This document shows, piece after piece, positions 1-8,407 of a stretch of DNA of 32,055 nucleotides. Position numbers and translations under genes: made by a program. The first letter of the stretch is position 1. The number at the start of each line of letters is the position of its first letter. The stretch covers positions 1 through 32,055 of the forward strand of contig PXQR01000076.1 in NCBI GenBank assembly GCA_003021235.1. Direction: 5' to 3'. The notes under the pieces were generated by a model. It ran no database searches. It was not told the origin of the DNA and saw only the letters and a program-made list of their open reading frames with translations. This DNA comes from Halobacteriales archaeon QH_6_64_20. GTDB taxonomy: Archaea; Halobacteriota; Halobacteria; Halobacteriales; Halococcaceae.

Positions 1-2175
1 GTCGCGAGGAACTCGACGCTCGCGCCGTGGGCCGCGGCGATGGCATCGGCCGCGAGCACTTCGAGCGGGTCGAACGGGCCGCGCTCGACGATCACGACGA
101 TCCGGTCTACACTACCGAGCCCGCGATCCCGGACGAACGTCGAATCGCAGGGCAGGTTGTCCATGTACCAGTCGACGTCGGTGCCGAGCAACTCCGCGCG
201 CCAGCGGTCGGGATGCCACTCGCCGAGCACCAGACCGACGTCGTGATGGGCGGCGAAGTTCGAAATCGCCCGGTTCGTATCGTGGGTGACGACTTCGCCG
301 GCCTCGACCGATACGCCGAGTTCGCGCGCGAGCGCGCCGGTATGGCGCTCGAACTCGACGTCTTCGGGTTCCTCCTCGGCGGCCGCGCTCGACAGCGCGA
401 GCTGTTCGGGCACCTCCTCGAAACGGACTACCTGCACTCGCCCGTCGCGGTTCTCGTACCCACTGTACTGCTCGCGTTCGTCGCGTTTACCGCGTCCATC
501 GTGGCCGTCACGGTCGTCGTCCGCCCGGTTCGTGGGGTTCGAACGGGCCGTATGGTCCGTGTCGGTGTCCGAACGGTCGTCGTGGTCCCCATCGACCTCG
601 GACTCGGATTCCCATGCTGGTGTCGACGTCGGTATCCGCGCCGAACCGCGGGCTTCCGTCGGTTCGTTCGCGAGCGTCGCCGCCGTCCGGCGTCGGGGTA
701 CGTTGGGGAAGCATGTCGGCCGCGAGACGAAGCAGGTCCCGTTCGCGCTCCGCGGTCGTGGCACTGCCGACGGGGATCAACACGCGCCGTTCGCCCCCGG
801 TCGCGAGCAACTCGCGGGTCCGATCGAGCGCGTAGTCCGTGATCGTCCGCCGTATCGCGTCGAGCGCCGCGCCCTCCCGTTCGGTCCGTTCGCGGCCGTA
901 CACCCGATACCAGAGGGTCCCGACGAGGACGATGCCGACGGCACCGGCCAGCGCGAGCGTCCCCATCTGCGTGAGAAGGACTACTCCGCCGACGATGCCG
1001 GCCAACTGTACCCACGGGTAGCGGGCGCGACGAACTCGGGGTCGTATGCTTCGAGATCGCTCTCGCGAAAGGCGATGAGTGCGACGTTCACCAGCGAGAA
1101 CACGAGGATCTTGAAGGCGCTCGCGAGTTTCGCGAGTTCGACCACCGGAACGAACGCGACGAGTCCGAGCAGTAACGCTCCGGTCACTCCGATGGCGACG
1201 ACAGGGGTGTGAAAGCGAGGATCGATCTCGCGCAACGACGACGGCGCGAGGTCGTCCCGACTCATCGCCAGCGGGAACCGCGAAGACGAAAGGATCCCGG
1301 CGTTCGCCATGCTCGCGAGCGCGAGCACCGCGACGACGGCGACACCGACGCTGCCGGTTCCGCCGAGGAACTGCTCGGCGGCGACGGCCATCGGCGTGAG
1401 CGACGCTTCCAACTCGCCTAAGGGAGTTACTCCGATGACGACGAACGTGATGAACGTGTAGACGAACATCATGAGGATTACCGAGCCAAGGATCGCGATC
1501 GGGATGTTTCGACCCGGGTTTTCGACCTCCTCGGCGACGCTGGCGACCTTCGTGACCCCGGCGTAGGAGACGAAGACGAACCCGATCGCAGCCAGCAGGC
1601 CGGCGCTTCCCTCCTCGAAGAAGGGATGATACTGCGTGCTCTCGACGAACGTGAGCCCGTCGGCGACGAACACGAACAGCGCGATCAGGACGAGGCTCAC
1701 GATCCCCGCCTGAAGCCGGCCGCTTTGCTTCACGCCGACGACGTTCACGACGAGCAACAACACCGCCAACCCGAGGCTGACGAGCACCACGCGGTTGCCC
1801 GGGATCGGAACGAACAGAAGCAGGTACGCCCCGAGACCCACGAGCGCGAAGGCGCTTTTGAACACCAGCGAGAACCACGCGCCCACGCCCGAGATGGTCC
1901 CCAGGCGAGGCCCCATCGCGCGATCGATGTAGAGGTAGGTGCCGCCGGACTCGGGCATCGCGGTCGCCATCTCGGCCTTCGAGAGCGCCGCCGGCAACAC
2001 GAGTACTCCGGCGAGCAGGTAGGCGACGATCACCGCGGGCCCGGCGATCTTCGCCGCGAGCCCTGGCAACACGAAGATCCCACTGCCGATCATCGCGCCG
2101 ACACTGACGGCCAGCACGGCATACAGACCTAAGTCGCGCTCTAGATCCTCGGCACGAACACCCGTCGTTAGACAC
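1..2175 (-). pseudogene. APC-family amino-acid permease with C-terminal universal stress domains, frame-disrupted, 3' end beyond the window
   Basis: This would be a membrane transporter of the amino acid-polyamine-organocation superfamily. The segment at 981-2117 encodes TM1 with the signature GAMIGSGIFVLPG and further hydrophobic helices. The protein then continues in another frame (about 620-1020: YPWVQLAGIVGG, then a UspA-type start, VLIPVGSATT) and returns to the first frame from about 610 to the window edge. That last part holds an Asp-rich linker, the rest of the Usp domain (DGRVQVVRFEEVPEQLAL) and the start of a second one (SVDRIVVIVERGPFDPLEVL). The GTG at 2175 followed by SNDG, joined by a one-base shift to RAEDLERDLGLYAV, looks like the true N-terminus, because the in-frame GTG at 2117 lies inside TM1. 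All three breaks fall in three-base G/C runs (2161-2163, 1023-1025, 611-613), so sequencing error and real decay are both possible. The permease-Usp fusion is familiar in haloarchaea; substrate unknown. Confidence 0.8.
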
Positions 2176-2303
2176 GATACGGTTTAATACGTGGGGTCAG
2201 CGGCTCCTTCGGAACCGGGCCGGAGGCGAGCGTCGAGCACCGGACGGCGACGACCGGGATACCGATCCTCTAGACTCCCGACCTCACCCCCAATCCTAAC
2301 CCC

Positions 2304-2639
2304 TCACTCGGTATCGGTCCGCTCGGTGTCGATCCGGTAGTACGCGACCGCTCCGTCCTCGACGTTCGCGATCCGCTTTTCGACCTCGCCGCGGTAGACG
2401 AGCGTTTCGAGGGCAGCCTCGACGACGGCTTCCGAGCGCTCGCGCGAGGTGCGCTGGGAGAGGGCGGCGAGCAGGGTGTTGAGCAGGTCGAACGCCCGCG
2501 GGGCACCCGGCGCCGCGTCGCGAAAGAAGTCCCTAACGCGATAGGCGTGGGCGGCGTCCGCGGCGAGAACGTCGCGGACCTGTGTCAGTACGTCCTTGAA
2601 CGGCTCCGCTTCGTTCCAGTCGGCCTCGTCGAGCGTCAT
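2304..2639 (-). CDS. Small haloarchaeal protein, probable winged-helix fold (111 aa)
   Basis: I do not recognise a named family. The ATG at 2639 is chosen because protein-like composition starts there (MTLDEADWNEAEPF); the upstream extension of the open frame is Arg/Ser-rich shadow sequence. The protein is mostly helical. Near residues 45-85 are two helices (FDLLNTLLAALSQ and EAVVEAALETLVYRGEV), then IANVEDGAVAYYRID, which resembles the wing strands of a winged helix. No membrane segment is seen. An AT-rich element (CTTAATCG, about 2664-2671) lies near -30, which fits a short or absent leader. The next gene upstream, at 2824-3561, is on the same strand 184 nt away and probably has its own promoter. 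A DNA-binding role is only inferred from the fold-like pattern. Confidence 0.6.
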   Translation of the reverse strand: MTLDEADWNEAEPFKDVLTQVRDVLAADAAHAYRVRDFFRDAAPGAPRAFDLLNTLLAALSQRTSRERSEAVVEAALETLVYRGEVEKRIANVEDGAVAYYRIDTERTDTE

Positions 2640-2823
2640 AGCACGATCGTGGTACCCGAGAACGATTAAGCTACGGAGGCGAACCGAAGGGTCGCGAACG
2701 GAAACGGACGGAACGGCCGGAACGGACCGCAGGCGGAAGGACGACGAGCGAACACGGCGATCGGGCGTGAGCCGACGCCGGAACGATCGGGAAGCCACTG
2801 CTCGAAGTCGGGGCCGTCGGCGA

Positions 2824-3561
2824 TCAGGACTCGGGCTCGGGTTCGGGTTCGCCCTCGAATTCGCTTCCGCCCTCTTGGTGGGGACGGGGAACACGGGTCT
2901 GTTCGGATTCGGTCGGGTCGACTCCTTCCGCGGCCTCTAGGTGTTCGGTGTTCTTCGGCGTTTCTACGTGCCAGCGGCTGATATCGTCGTCGTATTCGGC
3001 GAGCCGGGTCGAGACCCGCTCTTTGAGATCGTCGTCGTTGACGTTGACCTCGAAGGCATAACGTTTCTGGGCTTCGCCGTCGTTGGTCCGTTCGACGTTC
3101 GCGCTCACGAGCTCGTTGTCGAAGTAACACGGCGAGAGCTGGGTCATCACGTGCTTGTAGACGGTGCCCTCGACCGCGCGGACGGTCTTTCGGGCGGCGG
3201 AATCGACCGCGCGGGCGACGTACTCGATCGAGTCGGCACCCTCCCCGACCGCGTCGTCCACGTCGCCATCCGCGAGTTCCGCGGCGGATTCGGAGAGTTC
3301 CTCGCCGGCGGTTCCGAGGTCTTCGGTGGGGGATTTGCCGGCTTTTTCGCCTTTCCCTTCCTCGACGCTCATCTGTGCGGCGGTCTTCGTGTTGACTTCC
3401 TCGCCGAAGCGTTCGTGGACCTTCGGCCGCCACTCGTTCCACTCCTCGAACGCCGTCCCGGAGGCTCCGGTTTCGGCGAGCGCCTCGGTGATCCGCTCGC
3501 CGTGTTCGACGATGGCGACCCACCCACCCTGTTCTTTGAACCCGGAGATGCTTTCTTCCAT
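2824..3561 (-). CDS. DUF5828-type haloarchaeal protein of unknown function (245 aa)
   Basis: The protein starts MEESISGFKEQGGW at the ATG at 3561; the longer open frame to 3633 adds non-conserved sequence. I recognise the pattern of the haloarchaeal family DUF5828 from memory: the EEWNEWRPKVHERFGEEV segment (about 40-57), a helical middle region, the block VMTQLSPCYFDNELVSANV (about 139-157) and a C-terminal part beginning FEVNVNDDDLKERV. The C-terminus ends in an Asp/Glu/Pro-rich tail (EGEPEPEPES). It is soluble with no signal peptide, and no catalytic motif is visible. An AT-rich element (ACTATAG, about 3571-3577) lies just upstream of the start. No function is known to me. The family assignment is by recall, without a database search. 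Confidence 0.7.
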   Translation of the reverse strand: MEESISGFKEQGGWVAIVEHGERITEALAETGASGTAFEEWNEWRPKVHERFGEEVNTKTAAQMSVEEGKGEKAGKSPTEDLGTAGEELSESAAELADGDVDDAVGEGADSIEYVARAVDSAARKTVRAVEGTVYKHVMTQLSPCYFDNELVSANVERTNDGEAQKRYAFEVNVNDDDLKERVSTRLAEYDDDISRWHVETPKNTEHLEAAEGVDPTESEQTRVPRPHQEGGSEFEGEPEPEPES

Positions 3562-3639
3562 GGCTCGTCTATAGTATCGACGGTCATTACTGCTGTGGTG
3601 CGTAGCGCCCGAACGTACCACGGCGTCGAGCACCCCAGT

Positions 3640-3674
3640 TTCCGGTCTCCGGTCCCCGGTCCCCGGTCCCCGGT
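3640..3674. repeat. Five-copy 7-bp tandem repeat (YYCCGGT)
   Basis: Five consecutive 7-mers are read directly: TTCCGGT, CTCCGGT, then CCCCGGT three times. The three right-hand units are identical and the two left-hand ones diverge. The array is non-coding, between two divergent genes. Confidence 0.9.
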
Positions 3675-3904
3675 CAACCCCGTTTCGTGCCTCGTGTCGG
3701 CCCGACGGACCTCACACCCTACCGGGAGGCGGGGCGTCTCGCGCGTGGTCCTTCCGCTTCGGCGGGGGACACTACCGCCCGGAGCCGCCCCGCTGCGCGA
3801 CCACGGGACCGACTCGAAACTGGCGCACTATCGGTCCGCGGTCGGGCCGCTGTCGGGAACCGGACGTCGATCATGAACTATCGTTCGTTACGTATACCAA
3901 CGGG

Positions 3905-3910
3905 TTTATA
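3905..3910 (+). promoter_or_regulatory. TATA-like box for the monooxygenase gene
   Basis: TTTATA within CGGGTTTATACGC. Transcription would start about 26 nt downstream, near 3933, giving a leader of roughly 13 nt before the ATG at 3946. Inferred from haloarchaeal promoter spacing. Confidence 0.5.
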
Positions 3911-3945
3911 CGCTGATGGGTCTTCGGTAACCGTTGGTCGATGCC

Positions 3946-5646
3946 ATGAGTGTAAACAACTCGCATACCGACGCCGGAACCGCGGAGGAACCGGACTACG
4001 ACGCCGTTATCATCGGGGCTGGCTTCTCGGGACTGTACCAGCTTCACCGCCTGCGCGACGAACTAGGACTTTCAGTCAGGATACTCGAAAAGGCCGACGA
4101 CGTGGGCGGGACCTGGTACTGGAACCGGTATCCCGGCGCTCGCTGTGACAGCGAGAGCCACATCTACTGCTATTCGTTCAACGACGACCTCTTGGAGGAA
4201 TGGGAGTGGAGCGAGCGCTACCCCGAACAGCCGGAGGTACTCGAATACCTCCGCTTCGCCGCGGATCGCTTGGACCTGCGCCGGGACATCGAGTTCGGAA
4301 CCGAGGTCACTGCCGCGGCCTTCGACGAGGACGCCGGTCGCTGGGAGATCGACACCGACGACGGGTCACGGGTCTCCTCGCAGTTCCTCGTTACCGCCGT
4401 CGGCTGTCTCTCCGAACCCTATGTTCCCGATTTCGAGGGCATCGACTCCTTCGAGGGCGAATCCTATCACACCGGTCGGTGGCCACACGAACCGGTGTCC
4501 TTCGAGGGCAAACGGGTTGCGGTGATCGGGACGGGTGCGACCGGCATTCAGATCATCCCCGAGATCGTCGAGACCGACGTCGAAGGGCTAACCGTCTTCC
4601 AGCGGACGCCGAACTACGCGGTTCCCGCGCGCAATCGCCCGCTGGGTGACGAGGACTGGACGGAGATCCAGGCGAACTACGACGAGATTCTGGCGGAAGC
4701 ACACGACTCGGGCTTTGGCTTTCCCTTTAGGGTGAGGCGCGAGACCGCAGCGGATCTGTCGATGGAAGAAGTCGAGGAGTACCTGGAGCCGCGCTGGAAG
4801 GAGGGCGGCTTTCGATTCCTCGTCGCGTTCGAGGACCTAACCGTCAATCCCGACACCAACGAGAAGGTCTCACAGTTCCTCCGCGGGAAGATCCGTGAGG
4901 CAATCGACGATCCCGAAGTCGCCGAGAAACCCGTGCCGACCGATCACTACTACGCGACCAAGCGCCCACCGTTACACACCGACTACTACGACACGTACAA
5001 CAAGGACCACGTGAGCCTCGTGGACGTCACTGAAACGCCGGTCGAGCGGATAACCCCCGAGGGCATTCGAACCACGGATGCCAGCCACGATTTCGATACG
5101 ATAGTTTACGCCACGGGTTTCGACGCGATGACCGGTACCCTGTTACAGATCGACATTCAGGGCACGGACGGACTGACGCTCGAAGAGAAGTGGGCCGATG
5201 GCCCACAGACCTATCTCGGCCTCTCGGCGCACGGGTTCCCGAACATGTTCACGATCACCGGGCCGCAAAGCCCCTCGGTACTCTCCAATATGCCGGTCTC
5301 GATCGAACACCACGTCAAGTGGGTGTCCGACGCCATCGAGTACCTCGTCGACAACGATATCCGGCTCATCGAACCGACGAAGGAAGCGGAGGTCGCCTGG
5401 ACCGCTCACAACCGGGAGGTGGCCGGAGGGACGCTGTATACGACGGTCGATTCGTGGTACATGAACGAGAACATCCCCGGTAAACCGACCGTCTTCACGC
5501 CCTATCCCGGCGGCGTCGACGCGTACCACGACATCATCCTCGAAGTCGCCGAGAAGGACTACGAGGGGTTCGAACTAACCGAATCCCTCGGCGACCTGGG
5601 CCGGACGGGTACCCGACCGAACCTGAGCGTGATGGAAAGCGACTGA
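3946..5646 (+). CDS. Baeyer-Villiger-type flavin-containing monooxygenase (566 aa)
   Basis: This is a cytosolic FAD/NADPH enzyme that would use O2 to turn ketones into esters or lactones. Two Rossmann motifs are visible: GAGFSG (residues 24-29, FAD) and GTGATG (195-200, NADPH). Between them is the Baeyer-Villiger fingerprint FxGxxxHTxxWP, read as FEGESYHTGRWP at 169-180. The DDVGGTWYWNRYPGARCDSES segment after the first nucleotide fold is typical of cyclohexanone- and phenylacetone-monooxygenase relatives. The ATG at 3946 is preferred over a TTG 12 nt upstream. Length is normal for the family (about 540-600 aa). It is transcribed alone, divergently from the DUF5828-type gene. Natural substrate cannot be read from the sequence; steroid, cyclic ketone or aryl ketone oxidation are all possible. 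Confidence 0.87.
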   Translation: MSVNNSHTDAGTAEEPDYDAVIIGAGFSGLYQLHRLRDELGLSVRILEKADDVGGTWYWNRYPGARCDSESHIYCYSFNDDLLEEWEWSERYPEQPEVLEYLRFAADRLDLRRDIEFGTEVTAAAFDEDAGRWEIDTDDGSRVSSQFLVTAVGCLSEPYVPDFEGIDSFEGESYHTGRWPHEPVSFEGKRVAVIGTGATGIQIIPEIVETDVEGLTVFQRTPNYAVPARNRPLGDEDWTEIQANYDEILAEAHDSGFGFPFRVRRETAADLSMEEVEEYLEPRWKEGGFRFLVAFEDLTVNPDTNEKVSQFLRGKIREAIDDPEVAEKPVPTDHYYATKRPPLHTDYYDTYNKDHVSLVDVTETPVERITPEGIRTTDASHDFDTIVYATGFDAMTGTLLQIDIQGTDGLTLEEKWADGPQTYLGLSAHGFPNMFTITGPQSPSVLSNMPVSIEHHVKWVSDAIEYLVDNDIRLIEPTKEAEVAWTAHNREVAGGTLYTTVDSWYMNENIPGKPTVFTPYPGGVDAYHDIILEVAEKDYEGFELTESLGDLGRTGTRPNLSVMESD

Positions 5647-5737
5647 GACGAGCGACCCCACACGGTCGATCGAGCCGCTCGCCGGCTCCCGGCCGGAAAC
5701 GCCGCCGAGCGAGCCGTCGAACGCGACCTGCGGAAGC

Positions 5738-5745
5738 GTTATTGC
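5738..5745 (+). promoter_or_regulatory. TATA-like element before the NrtS-like gene
   Basis: GTTATTGC lies 26-33 nt upstream of the ATG at 5771, the spacing expected for a leaderless transcript. A purine run (GAGGAG) directly abuts the ATG, too close to act as a normal ribosome-binding site. Confidence 0.4.
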
Positions 5746-5770
5746 GTGCAAACGAATACCACACGAGGAG

Positions 5771-5995
5771 ATGGGTCCCGCCGAAGCCCTTCGGGTATGT
5801 TTAAACCGTAAGCACCTCCGTCGAACGGGGACCATCACGGTACTCGTTGGGACCTGGCTCACCCTGTTCAATCACATCGACCTGTTGGTTGCCGGGGCCG
5901 TCGATTTGGAGCTGTTCGCGAAGATCGTCCTCAACTACGCGACGCCCTTCGTCGTTTCCAACGCGGGGCTGCTCTCCCGACAGGACGACACGTAA
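5771..5995 (+). CDS. NrtS-like small membrane protein (74 aa)
   Basis: A short protein with a basic N-terminus (CLNRKHLRRTG) and two hydrophobic segments, about residues 20-42 (TITVLVGTWLTLFNHIDLL) and 50-68 (AKIVLNYATPFVVSNAGLL). The pattern of a first helix ending in N-x-x-D, then a second one with L-x-Y-x-x-P-F-x-V-S, matches the small NrtS family, whose cyanobacterial members work in pairs as a nitrate/nitrite transporter. That function is family knowledge; this copy is single, and no nitrate assimilation genes are in the window. It is codirectional with the monooxygenase 124 nt upstream but has its own candidate promoter. The assignment rests on motif pattern and topology only. Confidence 0.6.
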   Translation: MGPAEALRVCLNRKHLRRTGTITVLVGTWLTLFNHIDLLVAGAVDLELFAKIVLNYATPFVVSNAGLLSRQDDT

Positions 5996-6112
5996 ACGCG
6001 TTCTACGATCCGGCAGCCGAACGCCTACGACGCCGTTTAGCTTTCGAACCGTCCGTGCGCTCCCGATCGTGGCGGCTCCGCGTCGTTCGAGGATTCACCG
6101 TCGTCGCTCGAT

Positions 6113-6280
6113 TCACCCGCGACAGAGCCGACACGAGCGGGCGTTCCGACCCACCCCGATCGACTTACAGTCGATACACGTCCTTTCGCCACAATCGTCG
6201 CACTCGAACCCCTCCGTTGCCCCCTCGGCGGCGCCGTCCGTAGCGACCTCGCTCCCGCATATGTGACACGGTGACGACAT
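6113..6280 (-). CDS. Small four-CxxC zinc-binding protein (55 aa)
   Basis: The frame reads MSSPCHICGSEVATDG and then CDDCGERTCIDCKSIG to a final CRLC, giving four Cys-x-x-Cys pairs able to bind two zinc ions in a treble-clef or B-box-like arrangement. The ATG at 6280 places the first Cys pair at residues 5-8; an in-frame ATG at 6307 would add nine residues (MRVGDALSG) and cannot be excluded. The large open frame extending to 7219 on this strand is a shadow of the MOSC gene. No catalytic domain is attached. Tiny zinc-finger proteins of this kind are common in haloarchaea and mostly uncharacterised; protein or nucleic-acid binding is a guess. Confidence 0.6.
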   Translation of the reverse strand: MSSPCHICGSEVATDGAAEGATEGFECDDCGERTCIDCKSIGVGRNARSCRLCRG

Positions 6281-6402
6281 GCCCGAAAGAGCGTCGCCGA
6301 CTCGCATAATTCTTGGCTCCCGACCGCGCGTTCCGCTCTCGTCGTCGGACGGGTCGCTACCAACGCTTCCCGAACGGTGCTTCGTGGCCTCGTCCGCTCG
6401 GT

Positions 6403-7212
6403 TCACCCTTCGACGGCGATGTCGAGACCCTCGACGTCGTCCCCGATCTCGAGTTCGCCGTCGCGATCGCCCTCCGGGATGCGGACGGCCGCCATCAGAC
6501 TGAAGAGGTTCCCGTTGAGCGCCTCCCGATCGATCCGTTCCGGAAGCGTCTCCTCGCGCTTTTCGAGAAACGTCTCCCGGAACCCCTCGTATACCTCCCC
6601 GGTGTGTGGATCGCGGGTCGGGACGACACACCGAGGGACGGGCGCGACGCCCTCCATCGACACGTCCCCGATCCGGACACGACGGCCGCCGTCGGCGACC
6701 AGTTCGTCCTCCCGAAAGGGCGGGACGCCTTCGATCACGAGGTTCGGACGCAGACGCAGGCGCATTCCCTCGAAGTCGATGCCGTCGTACCACGAGGCCA
6801 CCTCGCGGATCGTCGCCGCCCCGATAAGCGTCGGACCCGTTCGTGCCTCGTCGACGTACACCGCGCCGTCGGTCTGGGAGCCGCCGGGCCCCGCCTCCAG
6901 TCCGACGGGCATGTCGAAGTACGCTGAGAGCCACGCTTCGAGGGGGTCCCGATCGCGGTGGAGGTGAAAGTCCTCCGCGTCCCCCTCTCCCCGAACCTGG
7001 AGCCGGCAACGACCCGCGTCGAGGTCGAACGCCGCGTCGAGCCGATGGACCTCTGCGGTCCGTTTGCCATTGACGTACTCGCCGTTCTCGTCGACGATAC
7101 CGTACGCCCGATCGCCCGCGAGCCCGCCGACGTCGGTGATCGCCACGCGGTCGAGCCCGGTCGGATCGAGTCCCTTGATCGGGTGAACGGCGATGTGTGA
7201 AAGGGTCGCCAT
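6403..7212 (-). CDS. MOSC-domain protein with N-terminal beta-barrel domain (269 aa)
   Basis: The N-terminus (LSHIAVHPIKGLDP, then [21 protein letters not shown]) is the MOSC N-terminal beta-barrel pattern. The MOSC domain follows, with RLRPNLVIEG (about 152-161) and RCVVPTRDPHTGE (194-206), which contains the conserved cysteine (Cys195) expected to carry sulfur or ligate molybdenum. MOSC proteins resemble the C-terminal part of eukaryotic molybdenum-cofactor sulfurase and the mARC/YcbX reductases, which reduce N-hydroxylated compounds. The length suits a YcbX-like core without a ferredoxin domain. The ATG at 7212 lies 24-33 nt from a TATA-like box, which supports that start. It reads in the same direction as the esterase 101 nt upstream. 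Whether it reduces N-oxides or transfers sulfur is undetermined. Confidence 0.83.
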   Translation of the reverse strand: MATLSHIAVHPIKGLDPTGLDRVAITDVGGLAGDRAYGIVDENGEYVNGKRTAEVHRLDAAFDLDAGRCRLQVRGEGDAEDFHLHRDRDPLEAWLSAYFDMPVGLEAGPGGSQTDGAVYVDEARTGPTLIGAATIREVASWYDGIDFEGMRLRLRPNLVIEGVPPFREDELVADGGRRVRIGDVSMEGVAPVPRCVVPTRDPHTGEVYEGFRETFLEKREETLPERIDREALNGNLFSLMAAVRIPEGDRDGELEIGDDVEGLDIAVEG

Positions 7213-7235
7213 TAGTCACGACGTCTCCGACGGAG

Positions 7236-7245
7236 GGTATAACGG
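7236..7245 (-). promoter_or_regulatory. TATA-like box for the MOSC gene
   Basis: On the minus strand this reads CGTTATACCC, 24-33 nt before the ATG at 7212, which implies a leaderless or nearly leaderless mRNA. Confidence 0.5.
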
Positions 7246-7313
7246 TTGGGACGAGACCGCGTATCCGACGGCACCCGAACGATACGAGCGGTCCCGAACC
7301 TCCGATGGTCGGA

Positions 7314-8282
7314 TTACCCGATCGAAGCTTTGAGATCCTCGCCGACGTCGTCGATGAGGTCGCGCGCCCGAGTCAGGTCCGCCGGCTCGACGAGCAGCTG
7401 GACGATGCCGTGGATGGCGTCCTCGTAGTGGATGTGATTGACCTCGACGCCGGCGGCTTCGAGTCCGTTGGCGTACGCGGCCCCCTCGTCGCGCAACGGG
7501 TCGAACCCGCAGGTCACGACCGTGGCCGGCGGCAGGTCGCTCAAATCGTCGGCCTTGAGCGGCGAGGCATACGGGTTCTGCCCGTCGATATCGGTCGGGA
7601 GGTAGTGATCCCAGAACCACTGCATGTCGCCCTTGGTGAGCAGGTAGCCCTCGGCGTTCTCCTCGTAGGAAGGTGTATCGTAGCTGTGATCGGTGACGGG
7701 GTAGACGAGCACCTGCCGGGAGAAGGATGGCCCGCCGCGATCACGCGCCATCTGAGTTACGGCCGCCGCCAAGTTCCCGCCGGCGCTGTCGCCGCCGATG
7801 GCGACGTTGTCCGTGTCGACCTGCATCGCTTCTGCGGTGTCGAACACCCACTCGGCAGCAGCGTAGCAGTCCTGAAGCGGAACCGGGAACTGGTGTTCGG
7901 GCGCGAGCCGATAGCCGACGGAGACGACCATGCAGTCGGCCGCGTTCGTTATTGCCCGACAGGTCTCGTCGTACTGGTCGATGTCTCCGATCACCCAGCC
8001 CCCACCGTGCAGATACACCAACGTCGGGTACGGCCCCTCCCCCTCGGGGATGTACACGCGGATCGGGATCCCCTCGTCGGTGATCGAGAGATCCATGACC
8101 TCGCCTACCGGTTCGGGGTCGTCGGCCGACGGGAACATGCCCTCGGCGAAGCGCCGGGCCCCCGCCGGCGAGAGCGACCGGAAGGTCGGCATCGGGGCCG
8201 CTCCCATCTGCTGTAGCAAGCCGGTGATCTCCGAGTCCGGTTCCTCCGCCGCGGACACCTCGGATCGAGTCGTCGAAGCCAT
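7314..8282 (-). CDS. Alpha/beta-hydrolase esterase of the hormone-sensitive lipase family (322 aa)
   Basis: This is a soluble carboxylesterase/lipase. The oxyanion-hole motif is HGGG at 92-95 (YLHGGGWVIGD). The nucleophile elbow is GDSAG at 164-168, with Ser166. The acid and base of the triad are Asp261 (in CGFDPLRDEG) and His291 (DAIHG). These motifs and the 322-aa length fit the HSL (bacterial type IV) family, which hydrolyses short- and medium-chain acyl esters. No signal peptide is present, so it is probably cytosolic. The ATG at 8282 sits 25-34 nt from a TATA-like box, consistent with leaderless initiation. It lies 125 nt downstream of secY on the same strand but appears to have its own promoter. 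Physiological substrate unknown. Confidence 0.9.
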   Translation of the reverse strand: MASTTRSEVSAAEEPDSEITGLLQQMGAAPMPTFRSLSPAGARRFAEGMFPSADDPEPVGEVMDLSITDEGIPIRVYIPEGEGPYPTLVYLHGGGWVIGDIDQYDETCRAITNAADCMVVSVGYRLAPEHQFPVPLQDCYAAAEWVFDTAEAMQVDTDNVAIGGDSAGGNLAAAVTQMARDRGGPSFSRQVLVYPVTDHSYDTPSYEENAEGYLLTKGDMQWFWDHYLPTDIDGQNPYASPLKADDLSDLPPATVVTCGFDPLRDEGAAYANGLEAAGVEVNHIHYEDAIHGIVQLLVEPADLTRARDLIDDVGEDLKASIG

Positions 8283-8306
8283 CGACGCTGTATGTCACGA
8301 CCTACC

Positions 8307-8316
8307 ATGATAAACC
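8307..8316 (-). promoter_or_regulatory. TATA-like box for the esterase gene
   Basis: On the minus strand this is GGTTTATCAT, 25-34 nt upstream of the ATG at 8282. It lies in the 125-nt gap after secY, suggesting that the esterase is transcribed separately from the ribosomal operon. Confidence 0.5.
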
Positions 8317-8407
8317 TATGGGAGCTGAAAGCGATTCCGAGACGACCGTTGAGTGCACTTTCGCGTGCCGTCGGGGGGTCCCGACTTCGCTCCGATGTTC
8401 CGGGGAA

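Larger units (their letters stand above)
3562..3945. other. Intergenic region with divergent promoters and a 7-bp tandem repeat
   Basis: These 384 bases separate the divergent DUF5828-type gene and the monooxygenase. No convincing coding sequence is seen: the open frames crossing it have no family-like sequence and are Arg/Ser/Pro-rich. It holds the minisatellite at 3640-3674 and a TATA-like box for the rightward gene at 3905-3910. The last ~60 bases are clearly more AT-rich than the rest. Confidence 0.6.

Noticed and set aside
508-2175. 555-codon minus-strand open frame as one gene
   Set aside because: Only about 620-1020 of it is protein-like; the rest is an Arg-rich shadow of the permease frame. 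It was used only to locate the frame breaks.
2941-3876. 311-codon plus-strand open frame
   Set aside because: Antisense of the DUF5828-type gene, running on into the minisatellite; no family-like motifs.
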